Of a stretch of DNA of 7,282 nucleotides, positions 1-6,733 are shown one piece after another (position 1 is the first letter of the stretch; each line of letters opens with the position of its first letter). The stretch is from an uncultured Altererythrobacter sp. Its GTDB lineage: Bacteria > Pseudomonadota > Alphaproteobacteria > Sphingomonadales > Sphingomonadaceae. The notes under the pieces are model-generated. The model was not told the origin of the DNA. It searched no databases and saw only the letters and a list, made by a program, of their open reading frames with translations. Made by a program: the position numbers and the translations under genes. Location: the NCBI GenBank assembly GCA_946886175.1, contig CAMPIA010000058.1, positions 1-7,282 of the forward strand, written 5' to 3'.

Positions 1-2295
1 CGGCAGCCCGGCGCGCGCGAGCCGATCGGCGATGCGGCCGTGGACCGCGCGCAGCCGCCGGACCGCGGTGAAGAGGCCGAGCACTCCGCCGCCCGCCGCC
101 TCGATCAGCCGCGCGTAGGCGCCCGCGAGCGCGGCCAGGTCGCCGCGCTTCACATCGGTGACGATCAGCACCTCGGCGCGCGCGGCGTAGTCGAACGGGC
201 TGTCGGCGCTGGCGCGATGTGGCTCGACCTCGATATGGCGCGCGCCCGAGCGCTCGACCGCGCCGTCCCAATCCGCGCCCTGCGCGCTCCGGTCGCACAG
301 CGTGGCGCTGGTCAGCATCACCCCGTGCGCCGGTTCGAGCACGACCCGCGCGAAGGGCTTCATCGGGTCGAGCCAGCGGCGGTGGATGCCGATATCGAAC
401 TCGCGTGCCCCATGATCACTTGGGCTGCGATCGACCGCGAGCCAGTCGACGAACTCCGGATCGGCCGGCCCGCCGAGCCGTTCGAGCAGCGCTTCCCATG
501 CCTGCAACAGGTCCACGCGCCAGGCGAGCGAGTGACGCGCGCCCTCGATCCGCGCGCGGCCTTGACCCTCAAGCCAGTCGGGGGCGTCTTCGACCAGCGC
601 TTCGAGCCGCACCGCCAGCTTGGCGAGCGGGCGGCGGATCTGGGCCAGCGCCTCCTGCGCGCGGCCTGCCGCCTCGATTACGACGCCCGGCAGGCTCGCC
701 GCCTCGGTCTCGATGCCGTAGCCCGCCTCCTGCCCGCCGCTCTCGTCGCGCGCATAGACGCAGCCGCGCACGGCGGCGAGCAGCGCCTCGATCGGGCCGT
801 AGGGCTCCTCGTCGTGCAGGCGCTGGAGCCAGCCGTCGGATGGCAGCGCCTGCGCCGCCTCGAGCGCAGCCTCGATCGCTTCGCCGCCAGCCTCGTCGTA
901 ACTCGCGACATCGGCGAGCCGCGCGGCGCGGCCCCGGCGGCGGCCGCGGTTTTTGCGCTCGGGCCCCACGATCCAGCGCCGCAGCTCGATCGCCTCCTGC
1001 CCGGTGAGCGCGGCGGCGAAGGTGCTGTCGGCGGCGTCGAATACGTGATGCCCCTCGTCGAACACGATCCGGGTCGGGCGCTGGGCGTGGTCTCGCCCCC
1101 GAGCGGCGTTGATCATGACAAGTGCATGGTTGGCGATCACGAGATCGGCCTGCGCCGAGGCGCGCGCGGCGCGCTCGATGAAGCATTTGCGATAATGCGG
1201 GCACCCGGCATAGACGCATTCGCCGCGCTGGTCGGTCAGCGCCGCGACCCCGCGCTTGCGGAACAGCGTGCCGAGCCAGCCGGGCAGGTCGCCGCCGATC
1301 ATGTCCCCGTCGCGGCTGTAGCCGGCCCAACGTGCGACGAGATGCGCGAGCACCGCCGCGCGCCCGCCGAAGCCGCCCTGCAAGGCATCCTCGAGGTTGA
1401 GCAGGCACAGGTAGTTCTCGCGCCCCTTGCGCACCACCACCGGCTGCGAGCCGTCGGCGCGCCGCTCGGGCCAGGCGCGGCGGCTTTCGCCGCGGAGCTG
1501 ACGCTGGAGGTTCTTGGTGTAAGTCGAAACCCAGACTGTGCCTTGCGCGGCCGAGGCCCAGAGCGAGGCCGGGGCGAGATAGCCGAGCGTCTTGCCGATG
1601 CCCGTGCCCGCCTGCGCGAGCAGGACATGCGGCGCGCCGCGGTTCGCTCTCGGGGCGAACACCTTGCCGACATCGCGCGCGTAGAGCCGCTGCCCCTCGC
1701 GCCGTTCGGAGCCCGTGCCGGTCAGATGCGCAAGCTGCGCCTCGATCTCGGGCTCCTCGATCAGCACCTGGCCGGGGGGAGGGCGGTCGGGCGCTTCCTC
1801 CCACTCGGGCAGGCGCGAGAACAGCCACTTCTCGGCCCTTTCGGGCCGCGCGATATGCGGGGCGAGCACTTGCGCCCACGGCCAGCGCAGCCGCATCAGC
1901 GATTGCAGCGCGGACCAGGCGCCCTCGCGCTCGGGCCAATCGTCGCGCGCGCAGATGTCGAACAGGGCGCCTGCCGCGCGCTGGAGCAGCGCCGGAACCG
2001 CGTCGTCGCTCGCCGGCTCGTCGAGGCCGAGTGCGTGGGCGAGACCCTTGGGAGTGGGAACGCAAAAGCGAGCGGGGTGCACGAATGCGAACAGTTCGAG
2101 CAGGTCGAGCCCCGAAAGGTCGGGATAGCCGAGCCGGGTGGCGACGAGCGGCGCATTGAGCAGGAGCAGCGGCGTGTCCGCCGCCGCCATGATCGCCTCG
2201 CCACGCGAACTCGCGCGCGTCGCCCCGTTGGCGTCGCGCAGCCAGGTGCCTGCGTGGCTGGCGTGAAGGGCGGGAAGGGGCACCGGTTCGGCCAT
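1..2295 (-). CDS. DinG-family ATP-dependent DNA helicase with Fe-S cluster (partial, C-terminus beyond left edge)
   Basis: This is an XPD/DinG-type superfamily 2 helicase, which uses ATP to unwind DNA (5'-3' in characterised members) in repair and in removing R-loops or blocked forks. I translated an uninterrupted frame of 765 codons from the ATG at 2295 down to base 1; the end lies outside the window. Walker A is AGTGIGKT at residues 229-236, and the DEAH-type Walker B is DEGHH at 413-417. TSAT at 662-665 is the SAT motif opening helicase domain 2. Cysteines 297, 360, 365 and 371 fit the 4Fe-4S ligands: the last three are spaced 5 and 6 apart, as in E. coli DinG. About 225 residues precede Walker A, far more than in E. 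coli DinG. GAGG directly abuts the ATG, so the ribosome-binding site is not convincing; the frame stays open upstream to an ATG at 2463, but family-like sequence begins at 2295. Family assignment is firm; cellular role is inferred. Confidence 0.93.
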   Translation of the reverse strand, partial: MAEPVPLPALHASHAGTWLRDANGATRASSRGEAIMAAADTPLLLLNAPLVATRLGYPDLSGLDLLELFAFVHPARFCVPTPKGLAHALGLDEPASDDAVPALLQRAAGALFDICARDDWPEREGAWSALQSLMRLRWPWAQVLAPHIARPERAEKWLFSRLPEWEEAPDRPPPGQVLIEEPEIEAQLAHLTGTGSERREGQRLYARDVGKVFAPRANRGAPHVLLAQAGTGIGKTLGYLAPASLWASAAQGTVWVSTYTKNLQRQLRGESRRAWPERRADGSQPVVVRKGRENYLCLLNLEDALQGGFGGRAAVLAHLVARWAGYSRDGDMIGGDLPGWLGTLFRKRGVAALTDQRGECVYAGCPHYRKCFIERAARASAQADLVIANHALVMINAARGRDHAQRPTRIVFDEGHHVFDAADSTFAAALTGQEAIELRRWIVGPERKNRGRRRGRAARLADVASYDEAGGEAIEAALEAAQALPSDGWLQRLHDEEPYGPIEALLAAVRGCVYARDESGGQEAGYGIETEAASLPGVVIEAAGRAQEALAQIRRPLAKLAVRLEALVEDAPDWLEGQGRARIEGARHSLAWRVDLLQAWEALLERLGGPADPEFVDWLAVDRSPSDHGAREFDIGIHRRWLDPMKPFARVVLEPAHGVMLTSATLCDRSAQGADWDGAVERSGARHIEVEPHRASADSPFDYAARAEVLIVTDVKRGDLAALAGAYARLIEAAGGGVLGLFTAVRRLRAVHGRIADRLARAGLP

Positions 2296-2492
2296 CCTCG
2301 AACGATGGCGCGCCGAGAACGAAATGTAAACATCGCCGCTGCGAAGCCCGAATTTCGTCAACGGCTGGCCGCAAGAAGGCCGCGTTCGGCCGTGAAACCG
2401 AATGACTGAATCGTTTGAAATCAAGGCATTGGAGAATTCCCGAACACAATCGGTCCGGAACATGGCGAAAATGTGCCGCGTTGATCTGCACT
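2296..2492. other. Divergent intergenic region without a gene
   Basis: These 197 bases separate the leftward helicase from the rightward envelope protein and should hold both promoters. I see no convincing sigma-70 pair. TTGACG lies on the minus strand at 2361-2356 and TTGAAA on the plus strand at 2415-2420, but neither has a good -10 hexamer at 16-18 bases. A short perfect inverted repeat (GGCCG, loop CGTT, CGGCC) lies at 2378-2391. The region is visibly richer in A+T than the flanking genes, which fits a promoter region. Confidence 0.5.
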
Positions 2493-3617
2493 ATGCGACA
2501 GACACAACATCACCTCCGCAGCGCTCCCATCGCGATTGCCGCGATCCTCGCGCTTGGCATCACCCCCGTCGTGGCCCAAACGGCCCCGGCGCCATCGCAG
2601 TCGCCGTCGGCGTCCGATCCGATCGTGCTGCAATCGCCGATCGCACCGCCGACCACCGCGCCTGCGCAAGCTCCGACCACCACCGCACCGATGGTGGTGC
2701 CGCGCACGACGCAGCCGGCCCAGCAGCCGACGATCGTTCTCGACGTTCCGCCCGCTCCGGTGACTGAGACCGCCGAGCCCGAGCCCGTGATGAACGAGCG
2801 GTCGTCGTCGGCTCCAGCACCCGCCGAGGCGCGCGCTACCCGTGAACGCGCCGCTCCGGCGAGCGCCAACGAGGCGGCTCCGGCTACCGCGTCCATGACC
2901 GGTGCTCCCGACACTCCGGTCAGTTCGGCCGACGACGGCGCGCTGCTTGCCGATGAGGCCGTTGCGCCGTTGCCGGTAGCCCAGCCTGCGACGGAGGCGT
3001 TTGCCGTCGAGTCCCCCCCTGCCGCCGGGCCCGACTGGGTTGCGATCATCGCGTTGGCGCTGGCGGGCCTGATCCCGCTCGGGGCGATCATCTTCGCGAT
3101 GGCGTGGTTCCGCCGCCGCTCGCGCCGCGTCGATGCGGTCGAGACGCACGAGGACGTCGCTTATATCGACGATCCGGCGGTCGAGCCCGAGGCGATGCCC
3201 GTAGCGGCCCCGGCTGCCCGCGAGCCCGCACCGGCCGCTGCTCCGGTGCCGCAGGCCGCAGCGCCGTCGCTGGCCTTCGCCAGCGAACCGATCCCGGTGG
3301 CCACCACTGCGCCGGCGCCCGCGCGCCGCCATCCGATGGACGGCTACAAGGGACTGCCGAACGCGGGCGCAGCGGTTTCGCTACCGGCGGAGATGCCCGA
3401 AACGTTCGAGGAACGCGATGCCCTGCTCAAGGCCATGGTCGCCGCCGAGCCCGATCGCGCCAATCCGTTCCGCTCGGGCAAGGCCCGCGCCAGGCGCGCC
3501 CGGCTGATCCTCCAGTCGCTCGGCCGCACGTTCGAGAACGCGAAGCCGCGTTTCGACCTCAGCCAGTACACCCGCAACTGGCCGGCGCTGGCCGGGCGCC
3601 GGACGTCCTTCGCCTGA
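2493..3617 (+). CDS. Uncharacterised Pro/Ala-rich single-pass envelope protein
   Basis: This 374-residue protein has no function I can name. Residues 1-28 look like a Sec signal peptide: a basic start, a hydrophobic core (IAIAAILALGI) and a cut site after VVA. If it is not cut, it is a first membrane anchor. Residues 29-180 are low complexity, rich in Pro, Ala, Thr and Glu, and are probably a disordered periplasmic arm. A clear membrane helix spans about 183-206 and is followed by RRRSRR, which places the rest in the cytoplasm. After a second Pro/Ala-rich linker, residues 278-374 become compact and charged (GYKGLPNAG, ETFEERDALLKAM, ANPFRSGKARARRARLILQS), suggesting a folded domain. I recall similar C-terminal sequence only in sphingomonad hypothetical proteins. 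The frame is open upstream to 2415, but the ATG at 2493 places the signal peptide at the N-terminus; no strong Shine-Dalgarno sequence precedes it. A terminator follows. Confidence 0.8.
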   Translation: MRQTQHHLRSAPIAIAAILALGITPVVAQTAPAPSQSPSASDPIVLQSPIAPPTTAPAQAPTTTAPMVVPRTTQPAQQPTIVLDVPPAPVTETAEPEPVMNERSSSAPAPAEARATRERAAPASANEAAPATASMTGAPDTPVSSADDGALLADEAVAPLPVAQPATEAFAVESPPAAGPDWVAIIALALAGLIPLGAIIFAMAWFRRRSRRVDAVETHEDVAYIDDPAVEPEAMPVAAPAAREPAPAAAPVPQAAAPSLAFASEPIPVATTAPAPARRHPMDGYKGLPNAGAAVSLPAEMPETFEERDALLKAMVAAEPDRANPFRSGKARARRARLILQSLGRTFENAKPRFDLSQYTRNWPALAGRRTSFA

Positions 3618-3647
3618 GCCGCAGTCACCCGCAAGGGTCGCAGGGAA

Positions 3648-3676
3648 GGGGCGCTCCGAACCGGAGCGCCCCTTTT
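3648..3676 (+). terminator. Rho-independent terminator after the envelope protein gene
   Basis: A perfect 10-bp stem (GGGGCGCTCC at 3648-3657 with GGAGCGCCCC at 3663-3672) encloses the five bases GAACC, whose ends can add an eleventh pair. Four T follow at 3673-3676. It starts 31 bases past the stop codon of the envelope protein and separates it from the lysyl-tRNA synthetase, so that gene must have its own promoter in the 56 bases that follow. Confidence 0.88.
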
Positions 3677-3732
3677 CGCGTGCGCTCCGTTCGCACTTGC
3701 AACATCGCGCGCCTTGCGCGAGAGCCTCGATC

Positions 3733-5349
3733 ATGACCGACGCCCTGATCGAAGCCGCCCGCGTGTCCAAGGCCTGGCCGTTCCAGGAGGCGCAGAAGCT
3801 GCTCAAGCGCTATCCCGAGGGAAAGCCCGGCGGCGAACCGGTGCTGTTCGAGACGGGGTACGGCCCCTCGGGCCTGCCGCATATCGGCACTTTCCAGGAA
3901 GTGCTGCGCACCACGCTGGTCCGCCGCGCCTACGAGGCCTTGATCGGAGCCAGGCCCGAAGACGGCCGGACGCGTCTGGTCGCGTTCAGCGACGACATGG
4001 ACGGGCTGCGCAAGGTGCCGGACAATGTGCCGGGCCGCGAGATGCTGGGGCAACACCTCGGCAAGCCGCTGACGCGTGTGCCCGACCCGTTCGAGGCCGG
4101 GTTCGACAGCTTCGCGCACCACAACAACGCCAGGCTGCGCGAATTCCTCGATCGTTTCGGGTTCGACTACGAGTTCGTATCGTCGAGCGAGCGTTACAAT
4201 TCGGGCGCCTTCGACGATGCGCTGCGCAATGTCCTGGCGAAAAACCAGGCGATCCTGGACATCATGCTCCCGACGCTGCGCGAGGAGCGGCGGCGGACTT
4301 ACTCGCCGGTTATGCCGATCAGTCCGGCGACAGGGGCGGTGTTGCAGGTGCCGGTCGAAGTGGTCGACGCCGGGGCGGGCACGATCCGCTTCACCGACGA
4401 GGACGGCGCGGTGGTCGAGCAATCGGCGCTCGGCGGCCTGGCCAAGCTGCAATGGAAGGTCGACTGGGCGATGCGCTGGGTCGCGCTCGGCGTCGACTAC
4501 GAGATGTACGGCAAGGACCTGACCGACAGCGGCGTGCAGTCGGGCAAGATCGCGCAGGCGCTCGGCGGCAGGAAGCCCGAGGGCCTGATCTACGAGCTGT
4601 TCCTCGATGCGAACGGCGAGAAGATCTCCAAGTCGAAGGGCAACGGTTTGACGATCGAGGAATGGCTCACCTACGGCAGCGAGGAGAGTCTCGGCTTCTA
4701 CATCTTCCCCAATCCCAAGAGCGCCAAGCAGTTGCACGCCGGGGTGATCCCGCGCGCGGTCGACGACTACTGGCAGTTCCGCGAGCGGCTGGCCGAACAG
4801 GAGCTCGACAAGCAACTGGGCAATCCGGTGTGGCATCTGCTGGGTGCGACCGATGCTGGGCGCGAAGGCGCGGGCGACAGGCTGCCGGTCACATATGCGC
4901 TGCTGCTCAACCTCGTCGGCGTGCTCGGTGCCCATGCGACGCGCGAGCAGGTCTGGTCGTACCTGGGCAACTATATCGCCGACCCCGATCCGGCGAAGCA
5001 TCCCGAGCTGGACGCGCTGGTCGGCACCGCGCTCGCCTACAACCGCGATTTCGTCGCCCCGACGCTGGAGCGGCGTGCGCCGACGGAAAACGAGGCAGCC
5101 GCGCTGCGCTCGCTCGACCAGGCGCTCGAGACCGCAGCCGCCGACACGAGCGCGGAGGACTTGCAGACGATCGTTTACGAAATCGGCAAGCAGGAGGAAT
5201 TCGAGTTCGAAAGCCTGCGCGACTGGTTCAAGGCGCTCTACGAGACGCTGCTCGGCTCTTCGCAAGGTCCGCGCATGGGTAGCTTCATCGCGCTCTACGG
5301 GATCGCCAACACGCGGCTGCTGATCGCCGAGGCGCTGGAGCGCGCCTGA
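3733..5349 (+). CDS. lysS: Lysine--tRNA ligase, class I
   Basis: This enzyme charges tRNA-Lys with lysine, using ATP, in the cytoplasm. The 538-residue protein is the class I (Rossmann-fold) lysyl-tRNA synthetase, not the class II form of E. coli. The HIGH signature is HIGT at residues 50-53, preceded by GYGPSGLP. The KMSKS signature is KISKS at 297-301, followed by KGNG. Residues beyond about 330 form the helical anticodon-binding part (WQFRERLAEQELDKQLGN and onward). The length is normal for bacterial class I enzymes. The frame opens 12 codons earlier at 3697, but the ATG at 3733 gives the family-like start MTDALIEAARVSKAWPF and has a weak GAGAG about ten bases upstream. An intrinsic terminator precedes it. 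Its stop lies four bases from that of the convergent dioxygenase. The class I gene is sometimes called lysK. No class II signatures occur in the window. Confidence 0.97.
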   Translation: MTDALIEAARVSKAWPFQEAQKLLKRYPEGKPGGEPVLFETGYGPSGLPHIGTFQEVLRTTLVRRAYEALIGARPEDGRTRLVAFSDDMDGLRKVPDNVPGREMLGQHLGKPLTRVPDPFEAGFDSFAHHNNARLREFLDRFGFDYEFVSSSERYNSGAFDDALRNVLAKNQAILDIMLPTLREERRRTYSPVMPISPATGAVLQVPVEVVDAGAGTIRFTDEDGAVVEQSALGGLAKLQWKVDWAMRWVALGVDYEMYGKDLTDSGVQSGKIAQALGGRKPEGLIYELFLDANGEKISKSKGNGLTIEEWLTYGSEESLGFYIFPNPKSAKQLHAGVIPRAVDDYWQFRERLAEQELDKQLGNPVWHLLGATDAGREGAGDRLPVTYALLLNLVGVLGAHATREQVWSYLGNYIADPDPAKHPELDALVGTALAYNRDFVAPTLERRAPTENEAAALRSLDQALETAAADTSAEDLQTIVYEIGKQEEFEFESLRDWFKALYETLLGSSQGPRMGSFIALYGIANTRLLIAEALERA

Positions 5350-5353
5350 AAAC

Positions 5354-6022
5354 TCACCCCCACTTGCGGGTGCGGTACCACTTGGTGATGACGTATTTCA
5401 CCCCGCGTTCGACCGGGGTGCCGGCGTGGATCGTGTCGTCGTTGGGCGACCCGTCGGGCAGCGCGTTGTTCCAGGCCAGCAGCACGCCCGGCTTGGGCGG
5501 AATCTTGATCCCGACTTCGGTGAAATGCGTCTCGCCCCCGGCCTCGACCTCGTTGAGGAAAGCCATCGCGGTCCAGCTGCGCTGCCCGCCGCGCTTGCGC
5601 TCGGACTTCCAGTAGTCCTCGGTCGTGTAGAACCAGTCGTTGTGCGGCTTGAACTGCTGGCCGGGCATATAGCGCTGGCCCTGGATCGCCTCGCCGGTTT
5701 CGGACTTGAGCCCGAGCAGGTCGTCGATCCGGCGCGAAATGCTCGCCACGAACGGATCGCGCGGGTCGAGATTGCCCGAATAGGAGGTGCGGAAGCCGGT
5801 CGAGTAGTCCGCATCGAACAGCGCGCTCGGGGTCGCGACCGCGTCGATCATCAGGATCAGCCGCTGGCACTCGGCCGCACCGAGGAACTCGCCGAAGGCG
5901 TAGATCTCGGCCTTGTCGGTCGGAACCTTGTAGGCTTGCGCATCGCTCTCGAGCCGTTTGCGGACCGAGGCGCCGACGCGCTTGAGCGCGTCTCTGTCGG
6001 GGATCGTGGCGGTCTTGCTCAT
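5354..6022 (-). CDS. 2OG-Fe(II) oxygenase, prolyl 4-hydroxylase-like
   Basis: This 222-residue protein belongs to the 2-oxoglutarate and Fe(II)-dependent dioxygenases, closest to the prolyl 4-hydroxylase alpha-subunit catalytic domain. Such enzymes couple decarboxylation of 2-oxoglutarate to hydroxylation of a side chain. The iron ligands are visible as the HxD pair H127 and D129 (FKPHNDWF) and the distal H199 (TIHAG). K209, ten residues later in RGVKYVITKWYR, is the expected 2-oxoglutarate carboxylate ligand. GGETHF at 162-167 and the PKPGVLLAWNN segment are typical of the family. About 40 mostly charged residues precede the first core strand. No signal peptide or membrane helix is seen, so it should be cytoplasmic. 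The start at 6022 is supported by AGGGA eight bases upstream (6035-6031). The frame stays open further upstream, but only into the opposite-strand b561 gene. The substrate cannot be read from the sequence; peptidyl proline or a small molecule are both possible. Confidence 0.93.
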   Translation of the reverse strand: MSKTATIPDRDALKRVGASVRKRLESDAQAYKVPTDKAEIYAFGEFLGAAECQRLILMIDAVATPSALFDADYSTGFRTSYSGNLDPRDPFVASISRRIDDLLGLKSETGEAIQGQRYMPGQQFKPHNDWFYTTEDYWKSERKRGGQRSWTAMAFLNEVEAGGETHFTEVGIKIPPKPGVLLAWNNALPDGSPNDDTIHAGTPVERGVKYVITKWYRTRKWG

Positions 6023-6085
6023 ATCGCGCTTCCCTACCAGCGCCTCGTTGTGCTTCAAGGGGGGCGAGTTCGAGGGAGATGCGCG
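6023..6085. promoter_or_regulatory. Short divergent intergenic region between the dioxygenase and b561 genes
   Basis: These 63 bases must carry the 5' ends of both divergent genes, unless their promoters lie inside the opposite gene. Both Shine-Dalgarno sequences are here: AGGGA on the minus strand at 6035-6031 and GAGGGAGA on the plus strand at 6072-6079. I could not pick out a reliable -35/-10 pair or an operator palindrome. Shared control of the two genes is possible from the geometry only. Confidence 0.45.
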
Positions 6086-6643
6086 ATGGATGAAGCGACC
6101 GGACATCGATATTCGAAAGTGGCGATGGCGCTGCACTGGCTGCTGGCGATCGGCGTGATCGCCCAGTGGCGCATCGCGGTCGCGGCGGAGAACGCCCCGA
6201 CCGACGAAGCGGGGAGCGAGATCATGGCGAACCACTTCTCGCTCGGAGCGATCCTGATGCTGCTCGCGCTGGCCCGGCTCGGCTGGCGCTTCGTGCGGCC
6301 GAACCCGCCGCTCGCCGCGCACCTCTCGACATGGGAGCGGTGGCTGGCGAAGATCACCCACACGCTGTTCTACCTGCTGCTGATCGGCATGCCGCTGGCG
6401 GGCTGGCTCGCCATGTCCAAGTTCGGCAACGGGGTGGACGTGTTCGGCGTGTTCGCACTGCCGCCGCTGCCGGTCGCCAGCGATCCCGAGGGCGCGGGCG
6501 CGATATTCGATCTGCACGCGGCGGCGGGAATCACGCTGCTGGTGATCACCGCGGTTCATATCCTGGGCACGCTCAAGCACACCCTGATCGACCGCGACGG
6601 GAACCTGTTCCGCATGTTGCCCTTCGGTCCGCCCCCGGCCTGA
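6086..6643 (+). CDS. Cytochrome b561 family protein
   Basis: This 185-residue inner-membrane protein matches the bacterial cytochrome b561 (CybB/YceJ-type) family, four-helix di-heme b proteins that pass electrons between the quinone pool and other acceptors. Four hydrophobic segments lie at about 13-34, 51-70, 90-110 and 146-163. Candidate heme-binding histidines are H17 (ALHWLLA), H50 (ANHFSLG), H144 (FDLHAAAG) and H158 (TAVHILG). The last two are 14 apart, as are H137 and H151 of E. coli CybB. H92 and H165 are further histidines near the membrane. The short soluble loop at 111-140 with PPLPVASDPEG is typical. The ATG at 6086 is preceded by a strong Shine-Dalgarno (GAGGGAGA). The reading frame continues far upstream, but that part is only the antisense of the dioxygenase gene. 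It diverges from that gene; the physiological electron partner is unknown. Confidence 0.93.
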   Translation: MDEATGHRYSKVAMALHWLLAIGVIAQWRIAVAAENAPTDEAGSEIMANHFSLGAILMLLALARLGWRFVRPNPPLAAHLSTWERWLAKITHTLFYLLLIGMPLAGWLAMSKFGNGVDVFGVFALPPLPVASDPEGAGAIFDLHAAAGITLLVITAVHILGTLKHTLIDRDGNLFRMLPFGPPPA

Positions 6644-6651
6644 GCTCGCGC

Positions 6652-6684
6652 AAAAGCCCCCACCGGCTCGCGCTGGCGGGGGCT
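6652..6684 (-). terminator. Rho-independent terminator for the RcnB-like gene (leftward)
   Basis: Read on the minus strand, AGCCCCCGCCAGC pairs with GCCGGTGGGGGCT around a GCGA loop. It is a 13-bp stem with one A-C mismatch and one G-U pair, followed by a short T run that includes the last stem base (6655-6652). The T run exists only on the minus strand, so it fits best as the end of the leftward RcnB-like transcript, 50 bases beyond that stop codon. On the plus strand the same hairpin follows the b561 stop without a T run and may stop that transcript weakly. Confidence 0.7.
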
Positions 6685-6692
6685 CGCAAAGG

Positions 6693-6719
6693 GCTGCCGG
6701 GCTGAGAGGCCCCGGCAGC
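6693..6719. terminator. Second hairpin between the convergent b561 and RcnB-like genes
   Basis: A perfect 9-bp stem (GCTGCCGGG at 6693-6701 with CCCGGCAGC at 6711-6719) encloses a nine-base loop. On the minus strand it is followed by CCTTTG and on the plus strand by TTGGG, so neither side has a proper T run. Together with the neighbouring hairpin it may form a tandem terminator or protect 3' ends. Confidence 0.5.
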
Positions 6720-6733
6720 TTGGGAGGGGGCGC

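Noticed and set aside
2300..2320. Possible SOS (LexA) box upstream of the helicase: two GAAC sites.
   Set aside because: Alphaproteobacterial LexA sites are GTTC-N7-GTTC; here the two elements are 13 bases apart.
40..2409. A 789-codon open frame on the plus strand.
   Set aside because: It is the antisense of the helicase. The minus-strand frame carries Walker A, DEAH and Fe-S motifs, while this one is Arg/Ala-rich with no recognisable motif, a usual effect of high GC.
569..2491. A 640-codon minus-strand frame over the helicase region.
   Set aside because: It is shifted by one base from the true helicase frame and gives Arg/Ala-rich sequence without motifs. The true frame runs off the left edge.
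3705..3721. Small hairpin (TCGCGC/GCGCGA) before the lysyl-tRNA synthetase start, considered as a T-box or riboswitch.
   Set aside because: Only a 6-bp stem; no T-box sequence, specifier loop or antiterminator fits in the available 56 bases.
3625..5265. A 546-codon minus-strand frame.
   Set aside because: It is antisense to the lysyl-tRNA synthetase, whose catalytic motifs are intact on the plus strand.
5426..6085. A long N-terminal extension of the b561 frame.
   Set aside because: It is antisense to the dioxygenase. The b561 protein starts at 6086 behind a good Shine-Dalgarno sequence and has normal family length from there.
6023..6580. A long N-terminal extension of the dioxygenase frame.
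   Set aside because: It overlaps the b561 gene on the other strand and has no family-like sequence; the start at 6022 has AGGGA at eight bases.
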